From Marinobacter sp. 1-4A (GTDB taxonomy: Bacteria; Pseudomonadota; Gammaproteobacteria; Pseudomonadales; Oleiphilaceae): 64,000 nt of DNA. Shown in pieces: positions 47,195 to 56,632 of this stretch. A program made the translations under genes and the position numbers. The stretch covers positions 62,001 to 126,000 of the forward strand of contig NZ_VCGY01000002.1 in NCBI RefSeq assembly GCF_016597725.1. The letters run 5' to 3'. The notes beneath the pieces are model-generated. The model worked only from the letters and a program-made list of their open reading frames with translations. It was not told the origin of the DNA and did no database searches. Position 1 is the stretch's first letter; each line of letters begins with the position of its first letter.

Positions 47195-50100
47195 GTGAAA
47201 TTCAATAAGCTACTGATCGCCAACCGCGGCGAAATCGCCATTCGAATCGCCAGAGCCGCTGGAGACATGGGCCTGGAATCTGTTGCGGTCTACTCTGAAG
47301 ACGATAGCGAATCCCTGCATATCCAGCACGCGAATCAGGCCATCAAGCTGCCCGGAAAAGGTGCCCGAGCCTATCTGGATATAGATGCGATCATCGCGGC
47401 CGCGATTGAGGCAGGAGCCGATGCCCTGCACCCTGGGTATGGATTTTTGAGCGAGAATCCGGAACTGGCCCGCCGCTGCGTGCAACAAGGCATTACGTTT
47501 ATCGGCCCGGATGCCAACACCCTCGAACAGCTTGGGGATAAGGCTGCAGCACGGAAACTTGCGCTAAAGTGCGGCGTGCCCATAACACCCGGCACCCAGG
47601 GCCGCACCTCCCTCGACGAAGTCAAAGCGTTCATTGCCAACCAGAATGGCAATGCCTCAGCTGTGATCAAAGCCATATCCGGCGGCGGTGGCCGGGGCAT
47701 GCGCATTGTTCATCCGGGCGATGATATTGAAGCCAACTTCCACGCCTGTGCCCGTGAAGCCAAAGCCGCTTTCGGCGACGACGATCTATATGTTGAACAG
47801 CTTATTGAGCAAGCCCGCCATATCGAAGTTCAGGTATTGGGCGATGGCTTTGGAAACGCCGTACACCTATGGGAGCGTGAGTGCAGCCTGCAGCGGCGCA
47901 ACCAGAAGCTGATTGAAATTGCTCCCAGCCCCACGCTTTCCGAAGCCACCCGGAACCGACTGCTCGACGCAGCTCTGCGCCTGGCGCACGAAGTAAACTA
48001 CGCAGGCCTAGGTACCTTTGAGTTTCTGGTGGACGCAAACGGCTCTGACTTCTACTTCATGGAGGCCAACCCCAGGCTTCAGGTAGAGCACACCATCACC
48101 GAAGAAATCACCGGAATTGATCTGGTTCAGGCGCAGATTGCTGTGCTTGGCGGAGCCAGCCTCCAGAGTCTTCAGCTACAACAAGCCGATATCCCTGCAC
48201 CAAACGGATTTGCCATTCAGTGTCGTATCAACATGGAGTCCCTGGACGCCAGCGGAGTTACCCGCCCAAGCGGCGGCACGCTGAGCGTATTCGAACCACC
48301 CGGCGGCCCGGGTGTGCGGGTCGACACCTACGGCTACAACGGGTACACCACCAACCCTAATTTCGACTCCCTGTTGGCCAAAGTTATTGTGCACAGCCGC
48401 TCACAGGATTACGCCCAATCGGTAAGAAAAGCCTACCGGGCACTGTGCCAGTTCCGGGTTGAAGGGGTTAAAACGAACATCAGCTTCCTGCAGGCTTTGT
48501 TATCGCAACCAGATGTTGCGGATAACCGCGTGTATACCCGTTATGTGGACGACCAGATGGCGGCGCTGGTTGCCAAGTGCGAGCAGGAGCATCCTCGCCT
48601 GTTTTCCACCACAGGACCTGCACAAAAAACCGAGAGCACCACGCCCGGAACAGAGGCGCCGGAAGGTACAGAGGCTGCCTCAGCTCCCATGCAAGGGCAG
48701 TTAATCAAATCTCTGGTGGCGGTAGGGGAAAACGTACACAAAGGCCAAACCCTCGCCATTATTGAAGCCATGAAAATGGAGCATGAGATACAAGCGTCTG
48801 TTTCAGGCAGTGTTCATAGCCTTCCACTTGAACATGGCGACTACGTGAGCGAAGGCCAGGCAATTGCCTATATCGAACCTGGCGAGGGAACCCAAAACAC
48901 AGAAACGACCGAGAAAGCGGTCGACCTGAACCACATACGCCCGGATCTGGCAGAGTCCTTTGAGCGTCACCGGTTGACTCAGGATGAAGCCCGCCCGGAG
49001 GTAATAGCCAAGCGCCACAAGCGGGGCATGCTGTCGGCACGGGAAAACGTCGCCAATATCTGCGACCCGGGCAGTTTCATGGAATACGGTGCCCTCACCT
49101 TCGCCGCCCAGCGCAAGCGTCGGTCAGCCGAAGAGTTGATGCAATCGACACCGGCCGACGGTTTGGTAACGGGCGTGGGCGCGGTGAACGGTGACAGCTT
49201 TGGCGAAGAACAGGCTCGCTGTGCGGTGCTGGCTTACGATTACACCGTACTTGCCGGCACCCAGGGCACCATGAACCACCGCAAAACCGACCGGATTCTG
49301 CATGTAGCGGAAGAGCAACATCTGCCGGTTATTTTCTTCACCGAAGGTGGTGGCGGACGACCCGGTGATACCGATGATGCAACCCTGATCGCTGGCCTGC
49401 ACACCCCCAGCTTTCTGCAATACGCAAGGTTAAGCGCTTTGGCGCCACGCATAGCCATAGTGTCTGGCCGCTGCTTTGCCGGGAACGCGGTGTTCGCCGG
49501 TTCCAGTGACTTGCTTATCGCCACCCGCAACGCGAGCCTGGGCATGGCAGGCCCGGCAATGATTGAAGGTGGCGGCTTGGGTGTATTCGCGCCAGAAGAT
49601 GTTGGCCCCATGTCTGTGCAGGTGGCCAACGGTGTAGTGGATTGTCTGGTAGAGAACGAGCAAGAGGCCGCTCAAGTCGCCCGTACACTCATGTCGTATT
49701 TCCAGGGAGCCACCGCTGATTGGCAATGCGACGACCAACGTCTGCTACGCTCAAGCATTCCGGAAAACCGTCTACGCTCCTACGACATTCGCGCGTTAAT
49801 TCGCACCCTGGCAGACAGCGACAGCTACCTTGAGCTAAGGCCAGATTTCGCCTCGGGCATGGTCACCGCCTTTGCCCGCATTGAAGGCCGCCCCGTAGGC
49901 ATCATTGCCAACGACCCAAGACACCTTGGCGGTGCCATCGATGCCAATGGCTCAGACAAGGCTGCCCGATTCATGCAGCTGTGCGATGCCTTCGATGTGC
50001 CACTGGTGAGCTTGTGCGACACCCCGGGCTTCATGGTCGGGCCAGAGGCCGAGAAATCCGGACTGGTTCGCCACACCAGCCGCCTGTTCGTGACGGCCGC

Positions 50101-50494
50101 CAGCCTGCAGATTCCCGTGTTCACTATTGTGCTGCGCAAAGGCTATGGGCTTGGCGCTATGGGTATGGCCGCAGGCTCCTTCCACAACCCTTTCTTCACC
50201 GTGGCTTGGCCCACCGGGGAGTTTGGAGGCATGGGGCTGGAAGGTGCAGTACGCCTGGGGTACAAGAATGAACTTGCGAAGGCTGGCGACGAGGCCGCGC
50301 AAAAAGCTCTATTTGATAAGCTGGTCGCCAAGCACTATGAGCAGGGTAAAGCCCTGAGCATGGCGGTATCGCTGGAAATTGACGCGGTAATTGACCCATT
50401 CGAAACCCGAAGCTGGATTATTCGGGGGCTCAAGTCCGTTAAAAAAGCAGGGCCAAGGCAAGCCCGCCGCCGACCAATGGTCGATACTTGGTAG
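47195..50494 (+). CDS. Single-chain biotin-dependent acyl-CoA carboxylase (BC-BCCP-CT fusion)
   Basis: A 1099-residue fusion of three units usually encoded apart. Residues 1-450 are biotin carboxylase (NRGEIAIRIAR, GGGGRGMRIV, EANPRLQVEHTITEEITG). Residues 490-570 are the biotin carrier, with the biotinyl Lys527 in EAMKMEHEI. Residues 590-1099 are both carboxyltransferase halves (LSARENVANICDPGSFMEYG, then GMVTAFARIEGRPVGIIAND and LCDTPGFMVGPEAE). The layout matches single-chain long-chain acyl-CoA carboxylases (LCC). It would carboxylate an acyl-CoA at the alpha carbon. The start is GTG 47195 after AAGG. Confidence 0.92.
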   Translation: MKFNKLLIANRGEIAIRIARAAGDMGLESVAVYSEDDSESLHIQHANQAIKLPGKGARAYLDIDAIIAAAIEAGADALHPGYGFLSENPELARRCVQQGITFIGPDANTLEQLGDKAAARKLALKCGVPITPGTQGRTSLDEVKAFIANQNGNASAVIKAISGGGGRGMRIVHPGDDIEANFHACAREAKAAFGDDDLYVEQLIEQARHIEVQVLGDGFGNAVHLWERECSLQRRNQKLIEIAPSPTLSEATRNRLLDAALRLAHEVNYAGLGTFEFLVDANGSDFYFMEANPRLQVEHTITEEITGIDLVQAQIAVLGGASLQSLQLQQADIPAPNGFAIQCRINMESLDASGVTRPSGGTLSVFEPPGGPGVRVDTYGYNGYTTNPNFDSLLAKVIVHSRSQDYAQSVRKAYRALCQFRVEGVKTNISFLQALLSQPDVADNRVYTRYVDDQMAALVAKCEQEHPRLFSTTGPAQKTESTTPGTEAPEGTEAASAPMQGQLIKSLVAVGENVHKGQTLAIIEAMKMEHEIQASVSGSVHSLPLEHGDYVSEGQAIAYIEPGEGTQNTETTEKAVDLNHIRPDLAESFERHRLTQDEARPEVIAKRHKRGMLSARENVANICDPGSFMEYGALTFAAQRKRRSAEELMQSTPADGLVTGVGAVNGDSFGEEQARCAVLAYDYTVLAGTQGTMNHRKTDRILHVAEEQHLPVIFFTEGGGGRPGDTDDATLIAGLHTPSFLQYARLSALAPRIAIVSGRCFAGNAVFAGSSDLLIATRNASLGMAGPAMIEGGGLGVFAPEDVGPMSVQVANGVVDCLVENEQEAAQVARTLMSYFQGATADWQCDDQRLLRSSIPENRLRSYDIRALIRTLADSDSYLELRPDFASGMVTAFARIEGRPVGIIANDPRHLGGAIDANGSDKAARFMQLCDAFDVPLVSLCDTPGFMVGPEAEKSGLVRHTSRLFVTAASLQIPVFTIVLRKGYGLGAMGMAAGSFHNPFFTVAWPTGEFGGMGLEGAVRLGYKNELAKAGDEAAQKALFDKLVAKHYEQGKALSMAVSLEIDAVIDPFETRSWIIRGLKSVKKAGPRQARRRPMVDTW

Positions 50495-50526
50495 ACAGAT
50501 TCTTTTGAAGGACAAGGAACGCAGAC

Positions 50527-50763
50527 ATGACACAGACACCTGAAGTGCAAAAACAAGAGCCGACTGCTGCCAAGCCATTTCGGTATTTTATGAAGGTTCG
50601 GTACAGCGAATGCGCAGCACAACGCGTGGTTTTTAACCCCCGCTGCGGGGCTATATACATCCCCTCAAGCCCACTGAGCGGGAGCGTCTGGATCAATACG
50701 CCCAAACCAACGCCATTAACACACCCCAAGCCAGCAGTGAGGCCGCCATCACTGTGTAGGTAA
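50527..50763 (+). pseudogene. 5' remnant of a 4HBT-type acyl-CoA thioesterase gene
   Basis: From ATG 50527 (AAGGAAC upstream) the first 40 or so residues read like a 4-hydroxybenzoyl-CoA-type thioesterase: FMKVRYSECAAQRVVFNPRCG. The normal family motif is SECDAQxVVFNARY. The catalytic Asp is Ala, and after about 50645 the sequence no longer fits the family. The frame runs on into the convergent Yip1-like gene and stops at 50763. It is placed where a thioesterase could end the acyl-CoA operon. It looks like a decayed gene cut by a deletion. Confidence 0.65.
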
Positions 50764-51256
50764 CAGACATAGTAAGCACATCGTCTGGGCTGCGGTGGCA
50801 AAGCGATCTCAAGCCTTGGTACACGAGGGTGCAGGAAAGCGCCATCGCCGCGAAAACCGCCAACACGTTGAGAGCCAATACCGGCACAAGCAATGTCAAC
50901 GACGATAACCAAAGCGGAATGGGCGCTATTGCCGCAAGTAAATAGGCATCGTTGTAGCTGACCTTCAACTTATGGCTATCTACAACAGCGTGTATTAGCC
51001 AGCCCATTACAAAGAAGGTTAACAATTCTGCGAGAAAGAGAATGGTCGTTATAAAACGCCACTCTTTTCCACCGAAGCCGGTAATAAAGTCATCACCATA
51101 ATGGGTGCCCGCGTAATAGAGCATCACAGGTGGCAAGAGCGACAGGGGCACTACAACAAACCACGCAAGCATAGGAATGGAGAACTGCCTACGCTGGAGT
51201 TCGGCCCAGCCCCCATTGCTGGAAAACGGAAGTTTAAGCATGCTTGAAACGTTCAT
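50693..51256 (-). CDS. Yip1-family inner-membrane protein
   Basis: A 187-residue protein with about five helices, matching the Yip1 domain as found in bacteria (FSIPMLAWFVVVPLSLLPPVMLYYAG and DAYLLAAIAPIPLWLSSL). AAGGAGG lies six bases before ATG 51256. It diverges from nnrS across 118 bases. Bacterial Yip1 proteins have no settled function. Confidence 0.82.
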   Translation of the reverse strand: MNVSSMLKLPFSSNGGWAELQRRQFSIPMLAWFVVVPLSLLPPVMLYYAGTHYGDDFITGFGGKEWRFITTILFLAELLTFFVMGWLIHAVVDSHKLKVSYNDAYLLAAIAPIPLWLSSLTLLVPVLALNVLAVFAAMALSCTLVYQGLRSLCHRSPDDVLTMSVTYTVMAASLLAWGVLMALVWAY

Positions 51257-51374
51257 TGTGAACCTCCTTGCTCTCGGGTAAGTGCATTTGCCTCACGGGA
51301 CAGCTTTTGCAATATTATGATGGCTTCTACTTATTCTTTTTAGGCGCCTTTCGCCAAACCGTCAATCAACCGGA

Positions 51375-52535
51375 ATGACCTTGAACAACTCAAGCAACAA
51401 GCGTAAGCAAAAACCCCAAGCCTTTTGGCTGTTTTTTCCTGCCGCAAGCCTGCTGGCTGCGCTGGCTGTACCACTCTCTGTTTGGGCGGTCTGGTCGGGC
51501 ACAGGATGGCCGGCAGGGCTGCTTGGCGCCGGGCATGGCCATGAACTGATTTTCGGGTTTGCGCTGGCCCTGATTGCTGGCTATACGCTTGGCCCACAAA
51601 CTCATGCTGTGCTCTACCCTCTTTTTGGCCTCTGGCTAGCAGCGCGGCTAAGCTGGATTCTGTTCCCGCACAGTCTTTTAGCCCAGCTTCTAGGCCCCTC
51701 TTTTGCGTTGCTGTTGGCTTGGCATGTCGTGCCTCGCTTCAATGCCGCAAAGAAGTGGCGCAATAAAATGGTAGGGCCGCTCATTCTCTTGATTTGTCTA
51801 CTCGCGGTCGTTTTCTGGCTTTCAACAACGCTGGCGGTACCGCACACATTTTGGCTGCCCGGCCCTTTCGCCCTGATGCATTCCGCCATCGTTGGGTTGT
51901 TGCTATTAATGACCTTCATGGGCGGGCGGCTGATTGCCCCGGCAGTGGCGGGCACTCTGGAGAAAAAAGGCATTCCTCTGGAAGCCCGGGTTCAGCCTCG
52001 AATCGAGGGCCTTTTGATCCTTGCGCTCGGAAGTTCCATTTTTTTCACGGTTTTTCCAGCAGCGAATACTCTAACCGGCACTTTGTTGATTTGTGCTTCA
52101 GGGCTAATCGCCTTGCGCACATTGCGCTGGAAACTATGGCTCTGCCCGGAGCGTCCTGATCTGCTGATCTTGGCGCTCGGGTATATTTGGCTTGCCATTG
52201 GTGCCTTTGCTACAGGCTTGGCGCTGCTGCACGGCCAATCGCTCGCTCCCGCCCTGCATTTGATTACCATCGGAGCGCTGGGAACCTTGTCGTCCAGCGT
52301 AATGCTTCGCCTGGCTTGGCAAAGAAGCCATCGCAAACCACCGCCCGCAGGAGAAGTTTTACCCATTGCAGCCCTTATAGCCATCGCTGCAATTAGCCGG
52401 TTTATCACGGGCCCCTCGCCCTTCAGCTCGCCCATACTGTTATGGCTTTCTGCAAGCACTTGGGCGCTGGCTTACCTATGGGTAACTATTAGGCTACTCG
52501 TTCTCGCCAAGCATGCAAAAAGCCGCCGGAAATGA
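51375..52535 (+). CDS. nnrS: NnrS-family membrane protein (first copy)
   Basis: A 386-residue polytopic protein with about 12 helices. Typical NnrS segments are AGHGHELIFGFALALIAGYTLG, the HSAIVGLLLLMTFMGGRLIAP helix and HLITIGALGTLSSSVMLRLAWQR. NnrS is a haem- and copper-containing protein that protects against NO stress in denitrifiers. The start at ATG 51375 has only CGGA immediately before it, so a nearby start cannot be excluded. A second nnrS lies at 60248. Confidence 0.9.
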   Translation: MTLNNSSNKRKQKPQAFWLFFPAASLLAALAVPLSVWAVWSGTGWPAGLLGAGHGHELIFGFALALIAGYTLGPQTHAVLYPLFGLWLAARLSWILFPHSLLAQLLGPSFALLLAWHVVPRFNAAKKWRNKMVGPLILLICLLAVVFWLSTTLAVPHTFWLPGPFALMHSAIVGLLLLMTFMGGRLIAPAVAGTLEKKGIPLEARVQPRIEGLLILALGSSIFFTVFPAANTLTGTLLICASGLIALRTLRWKLWLCPERPDLLILALGYIWLAIGAFATGLALLHGQSLAPALHLITIGALGTLSSSVMLRLAWQRSHRKPPPAGEVLPIAALIAIAAISRFITGPSPFSSPILLWLSASTWALAYLWVTIRLLVLAKHAKSRRK

Positions 52536-52683
52536 GTGGCTACCTCTCCTGAGCCAACCGCTTGAATGATTACCCACTTGGTGATATCACCATGGCATCT
52601 TATTGAATTATATGTAGTTATAGCCCCGCATTACGGCATGAACACAAGCCACTTAAAGCGCCCTCTTTTTTACTAAACTTTCC

Positions 52684-52726
52684 TTGATAAATGTCATGAA
52701 TAGACAGGCGCTTAGCTTTGCACAAT
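52684..52726 (+). promoter_or_regulatory. Candidate Fnr/Anr box and -10 of narK
   Basis: TTGAT-AAAT-GTCAT (52684-52697) matches the Fnr consensus at nine of ten positions. CACAAT (52721-52726) is one base from the class II -10 position. narK begins 66 bases further on with AGGGAGTATTG upstream. Confidence 0.68.
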
Positions 52727-52792
52727 GGTAGCAAGAAGCCCGAAAACCGCGCCCGATGCGGCACAGGGTAGGTTAACCAAGGGAGTATTGTT

Positions 52793-54385
52793 ATGGCTAA
52801 AACCAACGCCGACATCGAGCACTGGGATGTCGAAAACGAAGATTTTTGGGAGAAGGAAGGCAAGCGAATTGCTTCCCGAAACCTGTGGATTTCCATTCCT
52901 AGCCTGCTCTTGGGGTTTGCGGTATGGCTGATGTGGGGAATGATCACCACCCAGATGAAAAACTTGGGTTTTGATTTCAGCATCGAGCAGCTTTTCACTC
53001 TCTCTGCGATTGCCGGCTTGTCTGGCGCTACCCTGCGAATCCCCGCATCGTTCATGATCAAGATTGCCGGTGGCCGTAACACCATCTTCCTCACTACCGC
53101 CCTATTGATGATCCCCGCTGCCGGCACTGGCATTGCACTGATGAATCCAGATACACCGTTCATCGTTTTCCAAGCACTGGCACTGCTCTCGGGTATTGGT
53201 GGCGGCAACTTTGCTTGCTCCATGAGCAACATCAGCTCTTTCTATCCCAAGAGCAAGCAAGGCTACGGTCTTGGCATGAACGCTGGCTTAGGTAATTTTG
53301 GCGTTACCACTATGCAGATACTGATTCCGCTGGTGATGACCGTTGGCGTTTTTGGTTTTCTTGCGGGCGAGCCTATGCAACTTCAGAGCCCCAGCGGTAC
53401 TCTGATTGGTCGCATTGAGGCTGGAACAGATACCTGGATTCAAAACGCAGGATTTATCTGGCTAGTATTTCTAATCCCTCTAGCCTTTGCCGGCTGGTTC
53501 GGCATGAACAACCTGAAAGTCGTCACCCCGAACCCCGGAAACCCTGCATCGGCTTTCGGAAAAATTCTCGGGCTTTATGGCGTGGGCATTCTGACCTCAA
53601 TTGCAGGTGTCTGGGCGCTCAGCGTTATGAATATGTGGCTAGCTCTGCCACTAACCATTGTTCTAACTGTAGTTCTGCTGCGCCTGATTCCCGGCGACAT
53701 CAAGCCCAACATCAAAAACCAGTTTGCCATTTTCAGTAATAAACACACTTGGTCTATGACAGTACTGTACATCCTGACCTTCGGCTCGTTCATCGGTTTC
53801 TCGGCTGCATTGCCGCTGTCTATCGGCGTTATCTTTGGCAACATGATGGAAGTAGCGGCAGACGGCACCGTTACCCGCGTGGTTAACCCGGATGCACCCA
53901 GCGCACTGACCTGGGCCTGGATGGGGCCATTCGTAGGTGCGTTGATTCGCCCAGTAGGCGGCTGGATTTCCGATAAGATGGGCGGCTCTATCGTTACCCA
54001 GATCATTTCTGTGGTGATGGTTGTAGCCTCTGTGGCAACCGGCTACGTGATGATGCTGGCCTACAACTCCACTGACCCCAACAGCTACTTTGCTCTGTTC
54101 CTGATCCTGTTCATTGTAATGTTCGCTGCCAGCGGCATCGGCAACGGATCCACCTTCCGCAGCATCGGCTATATCTTTAACCAGCAGCAGAAGGGCCCGG
54201 TACTTGGCTGGACCAGCGCCATCGCGGCCTATGGTGCCTTCATTGCACCCAAGCTGCTCGGCCAACAGATCCAAGCCGGCACTCCGGAAGTGGCCATGTA
54301 CGGTTTTGCGGTGTTCTACGCCCTTTGCCTCGTGGTGAACTGGTGGTTCTACCTGCGCAAAGGGGCTTACATCAAAAACCCTTAA
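52793..54385 (+). CDS. narK: NarK-type nitrate/nitrite transporter
   Basis: A 530-residue major-facilitator protein with 12 helices, close to E. coli NarK/NarU in its opening region (KRIASRNLWISIPSLLLGFAVW). Nitrate-signature motifs are GIGGGNFACSMSNISSFYPK and, in the second half, AASGIGNGSTFRSIGYIF. The substrate Arg residues are expected in helices 2 and 8. It would exchange nitrite for nitrate during respiration. An Fnr-type promoter precedes it and a strong terminator follows. Confidence 0.95.
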   Translation: MAKTNADIEHWDVENEDFWEKEGKRIASRNLWISIPSLLLGFAVWLMWGMITTQMKNLGFDFSIEQLFTLSAIAGLSGATLRIPASFMIKIAGGRNTIFLTTALLMIPAAGTGIALMNPDTPFIVFQALALLSGIGGGNFACSMSNISSFYPKSKQGYGLGMNAGLGNFGVTTMQILIPLVMTVGVFGFLAGEPMQLQSPSGTLIGRIEAGTDTWIQNAGFIWLVFLIPLAFAGWFGMNNLKVVTPNPGNPASAFGKILGLYGVGILTSIAGVWALSVMNMWLALPLTIVLTVVLLRLIPGDIKPNIKNQFAIFSNKHTWSMTVLYILTFGSFIGFSAALPLSIGVIFGNMMEVAADGTVTRVVNPDAPSALTWAWMGPFVGALIRPVGGWISDKMGGSIVTQIISVVMVVASVATGYVMMLAYNSTDPNSYFALFLILFIVMFAASGIGNGSTFRSIGYIFNQQQKGPVLGWTSAIAAYGAFIAPKLLGQQIQAGTPEVAMYGFAVFYALCLVVNWWFYLRKGAYIKNP

Positions 54386-54414
54386 GCCCTAATGTAGAAC
54401 ATACAAGTAAATAG

Positions 54415-54451
54415 AAAGCCCGCCGGAGGATAAAACTCCGGCGGGCTTTTT
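54415..54451 (+). terminator. Strong Rho-independent terminator after narK
   Basis: A perfect 14-bp stem, AAAGCCCGCCGGAG (54415-54428) with CTCCGGCGGGCTTT (54436-54449), followed by TTT. It lies 30 bases after the narK stop. Confidence 0.95.
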
Positions 54452-54480
54452 GCTGGGGCCTGAAAAATTTTCCGCAAACA

Positions 54481-54494
54481 CTGATTCACATCAA
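54481..54494 (+). promoter_or_regulatory. Candidate Fnr-type box upstream of the SpoIIAA-like gene
   Basis: CTGAT-TCAC-ATCAA differs from the consensus at one base. A TACACT hexamer (54537-54542) fits a class I position (-61.5) rather than class II. It is weaker than the other sites. Confidence 0.45.
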
Positions 54495-54583
54495 ACTATT
54501 CATTTGTCGCAAACCATCACTGCACCGCCAATGTCTTACACTGAAGAATATACCTTTAGTCTTGCCCAAGAGAGGATGCAGCC

Positions 54584-55009
54584 ATGTTGAAACACGTTTC
54601 CGCTCCGGATCATGGTACACCGCCAAACGCATCAATCCGCTTCATACAAACTAACAAAGATAACGTGCTCGCCTTTGAAATAGACGGTGTGATGTCCTCA
54701 GAGGAAATGCCTGGCGTGATCAAAAAAATGGAAGACTTTCTTGCAGGCCAAAACAAGGTACGACTGCTCAATCGGATAAAACATTTCGGCGGCTTCGACC
54801 CCTCCATCCTTATGCAAAGCGGCCTCTTCTCAATGAAGCTCTCCGCCATGGAAAAGGTGGAGCGCTACGCCATAGTTGGCGCACCCAGCTGGATGCGAAA
54901 AATCGTCGACACTATGAATCCACTATTTCCTGATATCGACATGCGCACTTTCACTGTGGCCATGGAAGAGGATGCATGGGCATGGCTTGAAGCCGAACCG
55001 GCCGAGTAG
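54584..55009 (+). CDS. SpoIIAA/STAS-like protein
   Basis: A 141-residue protein of the SpoIIAA-like (STAS fold) family. The layout is an N-terminal strand pair (NVLAFEIDGVMSSEEMPGVIKKMEDF), a central KVRLLNRIKHFGGFD and a C-terminal MRTFTVAMEEDAWAWLEAE ending. Members bind hydrophobic ligands or act as partners of membrane transporters; this one lies between two nitrate transporter genes. A terminator follows at once. Confidence 0.85.
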   Translation: MLKHVSAPDHGTPPNASIRFIQTNKDNVLAFEIDGVMSSEEMPGVIKKMEDFLAGQNKVRLLNRIKHFGGFDPSILMQSGLFSMKLSAMEKVERYAIVGAPSWMRKIVDTMNPLFPDIDMRTFTVAMEEDAWAWLEAEPAE

Positions 55010-55026
55010 CACACGTTAATCAACAA

Positions 55027-55062
55027 CAAAGCCCCGCCGGGATTGCTCCGGGCGGGGCTTTG
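55027..55062. terminator. Bidirectional Rho-independent terminator
   Basis: CAAAGCCCCGCC (55027-55038) pairs with GGCGGGGCTTTG (55051-55062), with an inner partial stem. A-rich and T-rich flanks serve both the STAS-like gene and the convergent nitrate transporter gene. Confidence 0.88.
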
Positions 55063-55087
55063 TTACTAGCTTTATTACGTCAACACA

Positions 55088-56593
55088 TCAAGCTTTGCCA
55101 AGTGCCGCCTGACGCTGGCGCTCCTCTTCCTCAATCTGCAGGTCGACAGAAGACACTTCATACTCCTCCGCAAAGCCAGACTCAGGCTCTTTCAGCCACA
55201 TCAGGCAAAGCACCCAGCTTATGAAGGCTCCGCCAGCAATGATGAAGAAGAACTGGCTAGGGGTAACGAAGGTGAAGATAGTCAGGTAGACCACCGCCCC
55301 TACGTTGCCATAAGCACCCGCCATGCCTGATATTTGCCCGGTCAGGCGGCGCTTGATCGACGGGATAATACCGAAGGTTGCACCTTCTGCACCCTGCACA
55401 AAGAAAGACGTGAAAACAGTAATGCCCACGGCGATGATCAGCGGCCAACTGGAGTTAAGCAAACCCATCAGCGCAAAGCCCACACAAATACCGAACATGT
55501 AGCTGAGCATAACAAAGCGGCGGTTACCCATGCGGTCGGAAACCATGCCACCCATGGGGCGGGCCACTAGGTTAACGAAAGCAAAGGAAGCTGCAACCAT
55601 ACCAGCGGCTGCCGCACTCAAGCTCCAGGTTTCCTCGAAGAACATCGGCAACATGGATACCACCGCCAGCTCAGCACCAAAGTTGGCAAAGTAGGTGCTG
55701 TTTAGAGCAGCAACGCTGTTGAACGGGTACTTGTCGTCCTCTGGTACACCTTTTTTCAGGATTGGCAGGTTCACTCGCAAAATCTGTACAACCTGATAGA
55801 GCACAATGGCCACAATCACCCCGTATGCGATGATGGCGCCAGTAACACTCAGGTAGCCCATGTTCTGGATGCGCCAAACGAGGATTGCCAGAACACCAAT
55901 CAAAGGTATGGTCCAAAGAATCAGTTTGACCATATCACCCCAGGTGCTGACTTCCAGAGCACTGGCTTTACGAGGCTTACGGTGCACGGTTCCCACAGGG
56001 CCGTCGGTAACCGCAAACCAGTAGTACACACCGTAAAGCGCCATCACGATAGCACTCTGGGCAATAGCCCAGCGCCAGCCGTCGTCGCCGCCGTACATTT
56101 GCAGTGCAATAGTAGGCAGGGTCAACGCTGCAGCGGCAGAACCAAAATTGCCCCAACCTGCGTAGAAGCCCTCGGCAAAGCCGATGTCCCGGGGCTTGAA
56201 CCACATGGCTGTCATGTGGATACCCACCACAAAGCTTGCACCAATAGAGCTGAGTACCAAACGGCTAACCAACAACTGGGTCATGGTGTCGCCGAAGGCG
56301 AAGGTGAGTGCCGGAATCGACATTAGAATCATCAGAATCGAGAACACCCGGCGCGGGCCGAAGCGGTCAAGAGCCATACCCACAATAATGCGCGCAGGAA
56401 TTGTCAGCGCCACGTTACATATGGCGAACAAACGCAGGTCGTCCGGGGTTAACCAGTCAACACTTTTCAGCATGCTGGACGCCAGTGGCGCCATGTTGAA
56501 CCACACGTAGAAAGTGATAAAAAATGCTATCCAAGTCAGGTGCAGCGCCTTGATCTCTGGATTTTTGAAGCGGAATACGTCTGCAACTCTCAT
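55088..56593 (-). CDS. NarK/NrtP-type nitrate/nitrite transporter
   Basis: A 501-residue major-facilitator protein with 12 helices of the NNP family. The start MRVADVFRFKNPEIKALHLTWIAFF and the nitrate signatures YAGWGNFGSAAAALTLPTI and GMAGAYGNVGAVVYL resemble cyanobacterial NrtP-type permeases. A charged C-terminal tail (DLQIEEEERQRQAALGKA) is cytoplasmic. It follows the usp gene by 39 bases, so usp and this transporter form an operon with an Fnr-type promoter. Confidence 0.92.
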   Translation of the reverse strand: MRVADVFRFKNPEIKALHLTWIAFFITFYVWFNMAPLASSMLKSVDWLTPDDLRLFAICNVALTIPARIIVGMALDRFGPRRVFSILMILMSIPALTFAFGDTMTQLLVSRLVLSSIGASFVVGIHMTAMWFKPRDIGFAEGFYAGWGNFGSAAAALTLPTIALQMYGGDDGWRWAIAQSAIVMALYGVYYWFAVTDGPVGTVHRKPRKASALEVSTWGDMVKLILWTIPLIGVLAILVWRIQNMGYLSVTGAIIAYGVIVAIVLYQVVQILRVNLPILKKGVPEDDKYPFNSVAALNSTYFANFGAELAVVSMLPMFFEETWSLSAAAAGMVAASFAFVNLVARPMGGMVSDRMGNRRFVMLSYMFGICVGFALMGLLNSSWPLIIAVGITVFTSFFVQGAEGATFGIIPSIKRRLTGQISGMAGAYGNVGAVVYLTIFTFVTPSQFFFIIAGGAFISWVLCLMWLKEPESGFAEEYEVSSVDLQIEEEERQRQAALGKA

Positions 56594-56632
56594 TTCAGCC
56601 TCCGGGGGCTTACAGTTCAGTGCCAGTGGCTA

